This document shows positions 36,701-46,103 of a stretch of 64,000 nucleotides of DNA, piece by piece; within the stretch, counting starts at the first letter, position 1; every line of letters starts with the position of its first letter. The notes below the pieces were generated by a model. That model saw only the letters and a program-made list of their open reading frames with translations, searched no databases and was not told the origin of the DNA. Where the stretch lies: the NCBI GenBank assembly GCA_030490835.1, contig CM059971.1, forward strand, positions 102,614,095 to 102,678,094. Reading direction: 5' to 3'. The translations under genes were made by a program, and so were the position numbers. This DNA comes from Annona cherimola. Lineage: Eukaryota; Streptophyta; Magnoliopsida; Magnoliales; Annonaceae.

Positions 36701-39700
36701 TATAACTAATATATCTATTTTAACTTGGAGCATGACTGCATACACTGTGATATATTTTAAGCTAAAATACAATATTTGTTATTTTATCTTATTTTTATTT
36801 TATTTTTTCATAAATATATTGTTCTAATTATATTTAATCCATAAATCAAGTTTTGTCATTTTATAATACTTTTACATATTTGTTTTTTTAAAAAATACCA
36901 AATTCAAGGGCACTTGATTCATTTTTCACCCGTTAAAAAACTTAATTTAAAAAATCAAAAATAAATATATAAAGTTATTGTAAAATGGCAAAACTTTGCA
37001 TATAATTTGAATATACTTAGTAAAACATGTTTATGAGGGAATAATCAAAAAAATATAACTAATTATAAAAATAAATGAATGTTATATTTTAGTCTAAAAT
37101 ACATCATAATGTGTGTAATCAAGCTCTTTTAACTTTATTTTTTTAATCATTATCATTACTCCTATTGTATCATATCGTTTTCTCTTATTTCAAAAACTTT
37201 TACATCAAAAATTCTTTTTTCAAAAATTTTATCACTTCCCAAATACGTTATTATTTTATTTTTAATCTTTTTTCTTCTTTATCTTTCTCTCCTATGATGA
37301 CATCCGTGTTGCTGATGAGTGATCACAGAGATGGCTACTATTGGAGTAAACCAAAACCTGGCTAATTTAATTAGGGTACAGATGGATCAAGTAAATGAAG
37401 CTGCTGTTTTAGATAAGATATAAAAAACCAACCTGTTTCTTTTTCCGAGCAAGATGCCAAATTCTCCAGCACATATTCTCAAGCCTATTATTGCGTTCCC
37501 GAGTATTCCTTGTCGCTATCACCTGTGCGTGGTTACATGATCAATAAAGTTAAATAAGTTAATTTAAACCAAGTCCGCCCGGAATCGGCAGAGAAATATA
37601 CATGTAGGATAATTAAACCGACTTTATTAAATGAACGAACTCAATCAAACAAACAAACAAAAGGCTTTCCAAATTTTAATTAATTAATGAGACGCCCATC
37701 CCTTCGATTCTTTCCCCCACTCCAGCATCAGGGTAATAAAGCAAAGTCATTTATTAATAAAGTGGGACATTGTATATACAGAAAACGCGATTCATAAAAT
37801 AGATAGACTAGGTAATTCCAATAAAATAATAATTAACTAGTAATTCACACTTAATATAATTAAACCTAGCTAGCCCGGAACATTGCGAGGTCAATATTTC
37901 AAGTGACAGACACCACATAAAATTACCAGTGTATAATCGACTCATTATTTTCTTCGGAAGAATCTCAAGTATAATTATGGAGTTGTAACGATCCAACGCC
38001 ATAGATGATTTAATTATAATTGTGTCGGCTTAGGGGGATGGTCTTACATTATTCGCGGCCAACCTCGACGCACAAGGCCCGTATTCAAGCCCTTCTGCAC
38101 GATGGAATCGGTCGCCAACGCGTGGACTGCGTGCTATCTGTTGGTCCTATGGCTAGCCTGCCCGGACAGTTATGGGCCGGGCGCTACTGACACCCAACAG
38201 TCAGTCTCTTGACGTTGGCCGTCCATGCAGTCTCAAGCGCAGGAACAGAGAATTTTTAAATCAGAGGAATCTAAGCTGGTGTGACCCACAAAGCAGATGG
38301 TTGGGATTTTTCGACCCCCAGCGCAAAATGATGTTTTGGAAAAGGACGGGATCCTACTTTTTCTCTTGCCCGGGACCATGTTCAGAAGGTCAAAGAAACA
38401 GGGACCTTTTTGTAATTTTGCAATCATTTGTCCAAGGCTAGAAGCCTAGACTTGGATGACTCTAAAACTAAAATGGCATCTCTACGACATCAATATTAGT
38501 CCTAAATTCAGTTCTAAACTTCATATTGGGAAGAATTCAATATTAATCCTTTCGAAAAAGACTAGTCATGCTTATATTTTTAAAATTTTTAAACTTACTT
38601 CTCAGTTTTGATCTTATTGAGAATAAATAGACAAATCCCACCATCCATTCCGAAATGAAAGAGATTGATCACTAAAAGTGTATTTCTTTTATTTAACACT
38701 AAAAGTGTCTTTTTTTTTTCTTTGATGGAAAACGCTAAAAGTGTCTTTGATATCAAAGAATAGAAGGGAAAAAAATTGTACATCTTTTGTGTATATTTTT
38801 AAACACCTTTTTATGTAATTTGGCCTTTCAATTATCTAATTAATAATTATTTTACTTTTTCTTAACATTATCACATATTTTCGCAGTTATTTTATACCAT
38901 ATATTTATTTTACTCATAATCATATCTTTTTATTGCATTTCGTCACTCCTCTCTCTATTTTTCGCTTCAAGAAATGTGGATGATTAAGTGGGAAGAGTAG
39001 AGTTGTTAATAATGAAAAAAAAATCCAGTAATTAACAAAAAAGGTGAAGGTTTCATTCGATATTAATTTATGTACTTATACTTACACCATCATAACAGGG
39101 CAGAAGATGTATTTATCGTTAACTGACTTATTGAAGAACACAGGAGCAGTGACCATTCTTAACTAAACTGGTCATAAAAAATCACATAATTCAGAGAACG
39201 GAATTTTGGATTTACGCTTCGTTTACCACCACCCAGTCCTTTCTAATTTTCATGGCTATTTCATGCATGGGATTTTGTTTACGACGCTTTCACATGTAAA
39301 CAAGAAATTTAAAAGCCCTGTTTTCATTAAAAATAAAATAAAATAAAATAAGCCCTGTTAAAATATCGCTTATGTTCTCTCTCAAGCGGCCAAACGGAGC
39401 CTTATTTCTCAGCAACGAGGCATCAGGCACGCATCATCCCAAGTGGTCACTTGTCAGCTGAGCTGGTATAATAAATATGAAAAAAGTGAGAGAGGGGGCC
39501 GGGTTTATATACCTTTACCCAGGTTCTATAGAGATCAGATTCGTCGAAGCTGTTGACAACTTCTTCTACGAAGTACTTGGTGGGGTTGAACTTGTAAAAC
39601 GGTTCTTCCTTGGAAACCCCAGCCCCTCCACTTTCCTCCAAAATTGTCGATGGTTTTCTGCCTTTGGGCTTGTTACCAGTACTACTGCTTCCTCCCGCAT

Positions 39701-39746
39701 CCAGAATTGCCTCCAAATATCCATTAAGCCACTCATTTCCAGCCAT
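30715..39746 (-). CDS. SPS4F: sucrose-phosphate synthase, type C (SPS4F-like), 14 exons, 1043 aa
   Basis: Exons: 39746-39513, 37522-37433, 36085-35859, 35533-35470, 35290-35076, 34987-34507, 34434-34303, 34219-34088, 34000-33824, 33737-33684, 33533-33471, 32168-31308, 31211-31084, 30988-30715. All GT-AG, phases fit, stop TAA. The enzyme joins UDP-glucose and fructose-6-phosphate to sucrose-6-phosphate in the cytosol. The start is [19 protein letters not shown]. The glycosyltransferase region runs from [20 protein letters not shown] (from 185) to the E-x7-E motif EPFGLTLIE (594-602). A phosphatase-like domain follows from about 780 to the end. Ser164 in KMSRISS (Arg at -3, Lys at -6) and Ser427 in RRGVSCFGR align with the light/dark and osmotic phosphosites of spinach SPS. 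The WSDEDKS linker (169-175) is typical of the C class. Exon 12 is markedly GC-rich. Confidence 0.95.
32230..32850. repeat. family E repeat copies in SPS intron 11
   Basis: Several diverged copies of one unit follow each other, each with TTGATAATTGACG/ATGT, TTTATTATATTTAATATT and AAATTTCATCCAAATCAAAT. Related sequence is at 11575, 54530, 57700 and 58005. The boundaries are unclear. Confidence 0.45.
33117..33335 (+). mobile_element. internally deleted family C MITE in SPS intron 11
   Basis: Left end GGGCGTGTTTTAGAAGTG and right end GCATACCCTAA with the core AAAGTGATATGATAGAGATA. It is about 70 bases shorter than the copy at 28388, with the loss in the right half. Confidence 0.55.
33579..33604. 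repeat. (AAT)n microsatellite in SPS intron 10
   Basis: Eight or so AAT units in the short intron between SPS exons 11 and 10. Likely length-polymorphic. Confidence 0.7.
36182..36465. mobile_element. foldback element in SPS intron 2
   Basis: The left arm starts GGGTTATTTGCAAACATAAT. The reverse complement of the right starts GGGTTATTTGCAAAAATAAC. Further in, AGAGAGTTATATTTGTAAAT pairs with ATATTCACAGATATAACTCT. The total is about 284 bp. Confidence 0.6.
36553..37250 (-). mobile_element. family C MITE split by a nested family B element
   Basis: The left part (36553-36726) begins GGATGTGTTTGGC and runs to CTATTTTAACTT. The right part (37127-37250) resumes with TTTTAACTTTATTTTTT and ends CACTTCCCAAATACG. 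Joined order matches other minus-orientation family C copies, such as 63366. The interruption is the element at 36727-37126. It lies in SPS intron 2. Confidence 0.7.
36727..37126. mobile_element. family B MULE-like MITE, nested, perfect 9-bp target duplication
   Basis: The left end is GGAGCATGACTG and the right end is GTGTAATCAAGCTC, imperfect inverted repeats that continue into AGCTAAAATAC / ATTTTAGTCTAAAATAC. TTTTAACTT occurs at 36718-36726 and again at 37127-37135, a 9-bp target duplication as in Mutator-like elements. 400 bp, non-coding. Confidence 0.75.
38040..38450. other. GC-rich block inside SPS intron 1
   Basis: About 400 bases with much higher GC than the rest of the 2-kb intron. 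No reading frame gives a recognisable protein and no termini were found. It could be an old insertion, such as part of a retroelement, or conserved intron sequence. Confidence 0.35.
38695..38748 (-). mobile_element. micro-insert with 18-bp target duplication
   Basis: AACACTAAAAGTGTCTTT (38695-38712) is repeated as AACGCTAAAAGTGTCTTT (38731-38748), one mismatch. The 18 bases between read TTCCATCAAAG plus A on the minus strand. It lies in SPS intron 1. Confidence 0.6.
39313..39359 (+). mobile_element. micro-insert with 10-bp target duplication
   Basis: AAGCCCTGTT at 39313-39322 recurs at 39350-39359. The 27 bases between are TTCATTAAAAAT followed by AAAAT units, an A-rich tail. It lies in SPS intron 1. 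Confidence 0.5.
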
Positions 39747-40061
39747 AGTTTCCACCTGCCTACCCGTTTCCTCTCTTGTTTAACGGAAAGGAATATTTGT
39801 CTGTTGAATTCAAAGAGAAAGGCTTGAATGAAGAAAAGAAAGTGAAAATAAGAGAGGAACGAAGAGGGAGACTGGGAGAGAGCGAGGGAGAGGGAGTGGT
39901 TTGGAGTTTGGACGCTTCGAAGTTTGAAACCGAGATGACAAGGCTGTGAGGGCCTCCTTTTATAGCTGCTGCTCGAGTTGGGTTGGCCTGGCCGCACGCG
40001 CGTCGCGCTTTGATGCTTTCTCGTCCGCACGCTCTCCCACCTGTTGCCATGGCACACATGT

Positions 40062-40092
<31 letters not shown>

Positions 40093-41330
40093 TCCGATAG
40101 CTACAGGTTACAATCCGTCCCCTTTTATCCCTTTGGATGGTTGGCGTACAGTACCTTTGTGCGTGCCTGTAGATTATAGGATGCAGCTAGCATGCAGCTC
40201 AAGCTTCTTTTGGGACCCACCAATTGTTATTATTATTTTTTTTATGTCAATTATTATTATTGATGATAAGTTTTAAAAGATATTTACCAACACAGAGCTG
40301 GAATTTCATGCACACATACCATAAGTAATTAGGATTGTCAGAATTTTAATAAACCATAAAATATCCGTCACCATATTTCCACTTTTAGCAGTCTTTTGAA
40401 TTTAATTCAGCACTTTTTATTCTTATATTTTACAACTCGACTTATGTATATAATTCAATTTAAGCTTCTAATGCGTATATTTGCTCAGACCTCCCACACT
40501 TAAGATAAAACTCTTGCCCATCATGCTAGTCATGTTCTAGCAATTTAATTCAGCATTTTAATTACATAATTGATAATCTTAAATTTTCACAGTTCTATTT
40601 TAGACATATATCATTTTTTTTACAAAGAAAAATTTATTCGCATTAGTTTTTAATCGCTCCTCTCTATGAGAATATATTATTCTCTATCTTTTCCTCCGCT
40701 AATTATTTTGATTCTTTCTTCTTTATTCGCATCATCTCCGCCTATATTCTAAGGCACCCAGAGTACGTGTATAGTTCTTTTAGCTTAGTTTGTAGGTAAT
40801 CTTTTTTTTTTTTTTTTCTCCCAAATGGAGCATACCTTAGCATTATTTCATTATGATGGCAAATGTATTGTCAAAATCAGAGAAATTAAGATGGGTAATT
40901 TGTAATTTGCTTTCGAGAACTCGATGGTGTTATTTTCAGTTAGCTTATATATAGGCTGGCATTTCATGCGGACGGAGCAAAAGACAGAAAGAAGGTGATG
41001 CAACGTGGAGCTCAGTGGAGCAACCATAACAAGATAACACATGCTATCATGCACACGAGCCGCGCGTGCAGCTGAGCCACCGAGCTAGCTGGTTAATCTA
41101 GCCACTCACCACGCTCTGCATGCACGGGACCCCCCTTCCGATATTAATTCCATGCCATGAAATTTAAAGAGCAAGAGGCCAGCTACTAGCATATATATAT
41201 AGTAACATGATGCACCGACGGTTAGATTTCAATTGATTGAATTGGTTAGCGGGCCACTCACAATTCGGGAAAAAATGATTCAAAACAGTTGTATTGTATG
41301 ACCACTCATACAACGTTGAAAGCAAGCGTA

Positions 41331-41647
41331 AGTACTAAGTATCATCACCAAACGAGTCGTGCTCGGTTGGTCAGCGCAGCTGCCGAAGAATCGGGGCTGC
41401 CTGTGGGTCGTGGGTTCGAAACCCATTTCGGCCAGAAATGTGTGGGAGCTGTGGTCTCCCGTCTGTATGGTCGTGGGAGCAGTGGGTCTCCCGTTTTGGT
41501 TGTTGAAAGCTGTGTCTTCCTGATTATTTAGTGGAGCAGTGTTTCCAGATTTGTTAGAATGTCTCAAAGCCTTCAATGTAATATGTGTTGAGATGTGTGT
41601 AAATATATTCCAATCAAAAAAAAAAAAAAGTACTAAGTATCATCATC
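41331..41647 (+). mobile_element. complete tRNA-derived SINE with 19-bp target duplication
   Basis: AGTACTAAGTATCATCACC (41331-41349) is repeated as AGTACTAAGTATCATCATC (41629-41647). Between them is a 279-bp element. A box-A-like GCTCGGTTGGTC near 41361 and a strong box B GGGTTCGAAACCC at 41412-41424 indicate a tRNA-related head. The 3' end is TATTCCAATC plus a run of A. Short head, internal promoter, poly(A) and long direct repeats together identify a SINE that needs a LINE for movement. Only one mismatch in the duplication suggests a fairly recent insertion. Confidence 0.85.
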
Positions 41648-41718
41648 GTCGCTCAGCCCGTAGCTCCTTAATTTTCTGCTCAAGGGGCAAAACGCCCGTC
41701 TAATTAATTATCAAACAG

Positions 41719-41761
41719 TTATATATTTCGTTGTTATTAAAAAAATTATATATTTCATTGT
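41719..41761 (+). mobile_element. micro-insert with 16-bp target duplication
   Basis: TTATATATTTCGTTGT (41719-41734) is repeated as TTATATATTTCATTGT (41746-41761). The 11 bases between are TATT plus seven A. It lies 70 bases downstream of the complete SINE. Confidence 0.5.
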
Positions 41762-42262
41762 GTGGACAGCCTGTTCGTTATTTATGTCATCTAATTCCAT
41801 CCAGACAGTTTTTCTTATCTAGTTAACCGTATCCTTATGGCATCCAATTGTATATATAATACATCGGTACCTACCAAATATTTTTTTAGTTTAGTTTTAG
41901 CTTACAAATTAAAGCACACCCAATGCTTACTTGTATATATGACGAGTTTGGAGTTAGATAAATTTTTTGATATTTTTTCAAGGTCCATGTTTTTTTCTGA
42001 AATTAACCAAAAAAAGCGAAATGAATGTGGTAGTAAAGATAGTTTGTTAGAATGTTTGGTTAAAGGGGAATTATTCAATGCGACTGGGCTGGATCATATT
42101 TTTTTAATTTAAAATAATTTTCCAAATCTAAAATATTTATTAATTTTATCTACATATATTTATTTATTGATGATGCCAACAACTATTTTGATTACATACT
42201 TATATACACTAATATATAGCTATTATTATTATTATTATCAAATTCCAATAATTAATTATATG

Positions 42263-42444
42263 TTTTCCACTAGGGGCGTAGCTTAGTTGGATGGCAACCT
42301 AGCCTTGCCGTAGTTATCGCGAGTTCAAGCTAAGAGGGATAGTGTTCTTCTGTCACTTATTGAGGAGAACTTGTGTCTCCCAGTTGTATATGAGCATAAT
42401 CTCATAGTATTTGGGGTAAGAATCAATTGAGCAAGATTAAAAAA
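42263..42444 (+). mobile_element. tRNA-derived SINE-like element, copy 2
   Basis: GGGGCGTAGCTTAGTTGGAT is a tRNA-like 5' end containing box A (42279-42290). GAGTTCAAGCT near 42321 stands for box B. The body has GAACTTGTGTCTCCCAG and the end TTGAGCAAGATT plus A, as in the copy at 611-760. No target duplication was found. Confidence 0.6.
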
Positions 42445-42648
42445 AGTACTCTCATATGAGTTGTATAAATAACAATAAAAAATTTTAATTATATATTCTT
42501 AAAAGAAGTTAAATTTTTACAAACATGAGTTTCTAATTAAATGACATTGCAAGCAAATAAACATGAAAATAAAAGTTATAAATGATCTAGATTTGAGAAA
42601 AAATTTAAATAAAAAAACAATATGCTTCATGTACCTTACTAACCAATT

Positions 42649-42698
42649 AAGTCATTCCTATAAATATTCTCAAAAAAAAAAAAGTCATTCCTATAAAT
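42649..42698 (+). mobile_element. micro-insert with perfect 17-bp target duplication
   Basis: AAGTCATTCCTATAAAT occurs at 42649-42665 and, identical, at 42682-42698. The 16 bases between are ATTCTC plus ten A. This is the cleanest case together with the one at 10288. Confidence 0.65.
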
Positions 42699-43812
42699 GA
42701 ATTAGATTTAAAGATATGCACAAGTGTGACTCAAGACGGATAATTCGCATTAAACTTTGTACACTAACATTATCATGTGCAGAACCATTTTCCTTTAAAG
42801 GAATTCCTTCACCCATATTAGAAAAGGGAACTTATCCAAAAGAAAATTTTAAGGAAATCTCTCGATTTAATATCTTAATGAATTAATTTTAAAACTAAAC
42901 ATTTTCATAAACTTTCATATTAATTAGTAAAAGTTTTAATAGGTCACAAAACCAAATAACTTAATACTTTGAAACCTTTTAGAATATTTATTGTTGCTGT
43001 GCTTCTATTTGTTTGCATCTGCAGCAGAACCTACAAAGCTTTCATTTGACTGGCACTCAGCACTGTTGAACTGAAAGAAACATATTTGAAAAACGGTGGA
43101 GCCAGCCCCCCAGTCCAGTACTGTCATATCAGCACTTTAATCATTGTAGAGTGCATTAATTTAAGGGTAAGAAGCAATCAACAAAGAATACACTATCATA
43201 TCAGTTAAGCCCACCATTCAGACGGTATCTATTTACCTTAATCAATAACATTTTCCCAGATTTCTCTATTCCCAGCTCTAATAGGCATGCATGCGGTAAC
43301 GAAGATCAGCTTACGCCTTCATTTCAATACCCGTACGTTCTCGTCATCCAATTGAATGGAATGACATTAGAATGCAATGTTATTTTCCACTTTCAAAATA
43401 AATAAATAATAATAATTCTCAATTTCAGTGAAATCTTCTGTTTTTAAATACATAATAATTTTACTTTTTTCCATTTTCATTATTCTTTTTTTCATTTTTG
43501 AAATAAAATTTATTATTTCTCCATACGCAACAGTCCCCCTTCGTCTAATCTTTTGTCCAACGCCTATCCTCTCAGATGCTCCCATGTATAGCATCAGGTT
43601 TGTCCAAAGCTATTCCTTGTTTTTAAAAATGAGAAATACGTGTAGATAGAGGAATCCAGGCGAAATAAAGAAAGCTGAAGAAAGAATATGTCACATCAAT
43701 TACAAGCATATCACACGCAACACGCGTGTGTGCTGCCATCCTTTGGCCGGTGCACACTAGTCCAATTGGTTTCCATCTCCTGCATATCGCCTTCCGTGTC
43801 AAAATAACATAG

Positions 43813-44035
43813 AAGGTGAAATTTTTTATTATTATTATTTCTTATAGATTTACAACCAAGTCATTACAAATGCTCTTTTTTCACTCAATTCTTACTCAAG
43901 GAGTATCAATCTAACAATATAACTAACACTGCATCTACCAAAGGCATTTTTCGTGAAATGAAACACAAAATCCCAAAACTAGGTTCGAAACCCGAACGTC
44001 TAGGCTATGCCCATACTGGCTAAAAGGTGCAAATT
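43813..44035 (-). mobile_element. tRNA-derived SINE with 11-12 bp duplication
   Basis: On the minus strand it begins TTAGCCAGTATGGGCATAGC (box A near 44022-44011), then CGGGTTTCGAACC (box B near 43993-43981), and ends in AATAATAATAATAAAAAA. AAGGTGAAATT (43813) and AAGGTGCAAATT (44024) flank the roughly 200-bp body. The family differs from the other two SINEs here. Confidence 0.7.
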
Positions 44036-44071
44036 AAGTGTATGATTATGCATGCCATGCCTTGCACCGCT

Positions 44072-44112
44072 GAATTAAGTAAAAAGATTTTTTTGGTGGA
44101 ATTAGTAAAAAA
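44072..44112 (-). mobile_element. possible micro-insert with about 13-bp duplication
   Basis: GAATTAAGTAAAAA (44072) and GAATTAGTAAAAA (44099) surround GATTTTTTTGGTG, which on the minus strand is CACC plus A. One indel separates the copies, and the flank is A-rich, so chance is possible. Confidence 0.35.
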
Positions 44113-46103
44113 AAATTAATTACACTCACGTCTAATTTTTCATTCATGAAAAGGGATGCTCGGGGATCGTTTGTACAATAGACCGTATCATTCGGAATTA
44201 TCTATGAAAATTTAAGAATGTTAATTATATTCGTGAGACACAAGATCATGTTGTTCTTGTTAGTTAATAAAACCTATACAATTTGTGTTTGTGAACTATA
44301 GTGGTTTATCTCTACAGTAGCAGACCTCGTAAGTCATAACGTGGATAGCGAATTGCTGGAAGAGGGTGTATGAATTTGATTTGTTAGATGTTTACATGCA
44401 CTGTGACGGGGGGAAGACAAAATTAAGGCACGGATGTCTCAGAGAATATCCACTTCCTCTTCGATCGAGTACTTTTCTTCAATTGCCACCACTACTCCCA
44501 GCACCCATTATCTCCGTGCCACTTGTCATTGGATATTTGAGACGGAATCACCTATAGGCCATTAGCGAATGAGCCCATGCCAGAAATATATATACATATA
44601 TATATATAAGAATAATTTCTTTACATTCTTGCCTTGAGCGATGGTTGCCATACAAATGCATGCACGGCACGGTGCTTCTGGCTCTTCTACAATGAACAAA
44701 ATCCACAGCCGCTGGTGGTGAGTAATGAGCATTCACGAGTAAAATTGCAACTAGCGGCGATCGGATATTTGAAGTAGTTTGTTGTTTCATTTCAACGATG
44801 TACCTTATTTTGAACACAAAATTTAATGATCATGCTCACCAAGAATATAGAGATGAAAATAAATAAACACAAAAGTGTTCGTCTGTCTTAAAGACAAGTT
44901 GGGGAACATAGGGTACTTTTTCCGAGGCCAATGGCATTAAAAGATAAGAACCTCATTCCTCCTGCCGTGGCCAATGGCCGGTGTCCTTTCGAAGATGCTA
45001 GGACGGTTGCCTGCTCCTCCTCTCTTTCTGTCTCATCGGCGCCTGCTGCTCCACTCCTCGCCTTCCTTTACCACACGTAGCCGCTAAGTGGTTTCCCAAT
45101 CAGAAATCCAAAATAAGATATTGGTGTTTGCCTCTAAGTTCATCGGTGTAGCTCCAAGAGCCTTTGTGATAAGACGATAGAATTGTTGCCAAAATTTTCT
45201 TTCCTTTCCAGCCAACCAATCCGATCTTATAATAACAAGATGCTTTCGTTGAAAAATGTTGGAATTTGTACAAAAATGCACATAAATCCGTTCACGCATT
45301 TTCGGAAGATATTACACCTGCATCGAGAATCAAGCACCAAATGCAGAACCGATCGAATAGAGCCACCTTAAAGCAGCCAGGGAGTTCTCGAATATCTTTT
45401 TAGAGTGACATTCGAAGGAATGATAGTGAACGATTACAGCGGTCGGAAATTACTCCTAGCAACAGAGAAAAAGGAGATTGCAGCCAGACCGTGTAACCAA
45501 ATAAAAATAAACGACGCCGATATCCACTTCCCAAAAGAAAACAATGCCTTCCCTCCTACAACTCCAAATTTTTAACGCCGTTTGTTGCCGGAATTGGAGG
45601 TTGGGTAAAACATGGATAAAAGAATAGGTTTAAAAAGGCAGAGATTGCAACTAGATAGTGTGACTGTACAAAACTACAGAGCAAGTGAATCCACACGCAT
45701 CCTTGTTTAAGAGCCTAAAAGCATTGCAAAAGGCCTGCGATCTCGTTCAGAAGCACATAACGACAATGGGCATAGAGCAACCGAAATCAAGTAAAACCCC
45801 TGCCAATTAATCGTGCTATGATCACATTTCCTCTAGAACGCCAAACTTTTCAATCCATTTCTCGATGGTCAGCGTCTTTCATTTGAAAGCATCTTCCCCA
45901 ATCCCAATTATTTATAGAACCATATTCTCCACATGCCCTTGCCAGCCTATTCCTCTTTTTTACCCCCCAACATAAACAATTCCATAACGCCCTTCCGTGC
46001 TTCCTCATTAATCTCAATCTAGCCACCAGCAGATTCCCTAGACCAGGTAGCACACTCTGATAGCAGCAGCACATGGAAACCGCTGCCCCTTGTGATCTAG
46101 GAA

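Larger units (their letters stand above)
39747..46103. other. SPS upstream region and spacer to the splicing-factor gene
   Basis: No coding region can be supported. The first 400 bases hold the probable SPS leader and promoter, with CT-rich sense-strand sequence and a (GA)n microsatellite at about 40063-40085. Further on are three SINEs, several micro-inserts and AT-rich sequence. A short GC-richer patch at 44980-45080 has no recognisable product. The last few hundred bases before 46103 are probably the 3' UTR of the splicing-factor gene. Confidence 0.5.

Noticed and set aside
40221..40260. A micro-insert in TTATTATT sequence
   Set aside because: The apparent duplication is a simple trinucleotide repeat.
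41351..41430. Functional tRNA gene
   Set aside because: Only the box B is good; the acceptor stem cannot pair, and the poly(A) and target duplication show a SINE.
45084..45299. 71-codon minus-strand frame upstream of the SPS promoter
   Set aside because: No recognisable motif, no splice context and no compositional contrast with the surrounding spacer.
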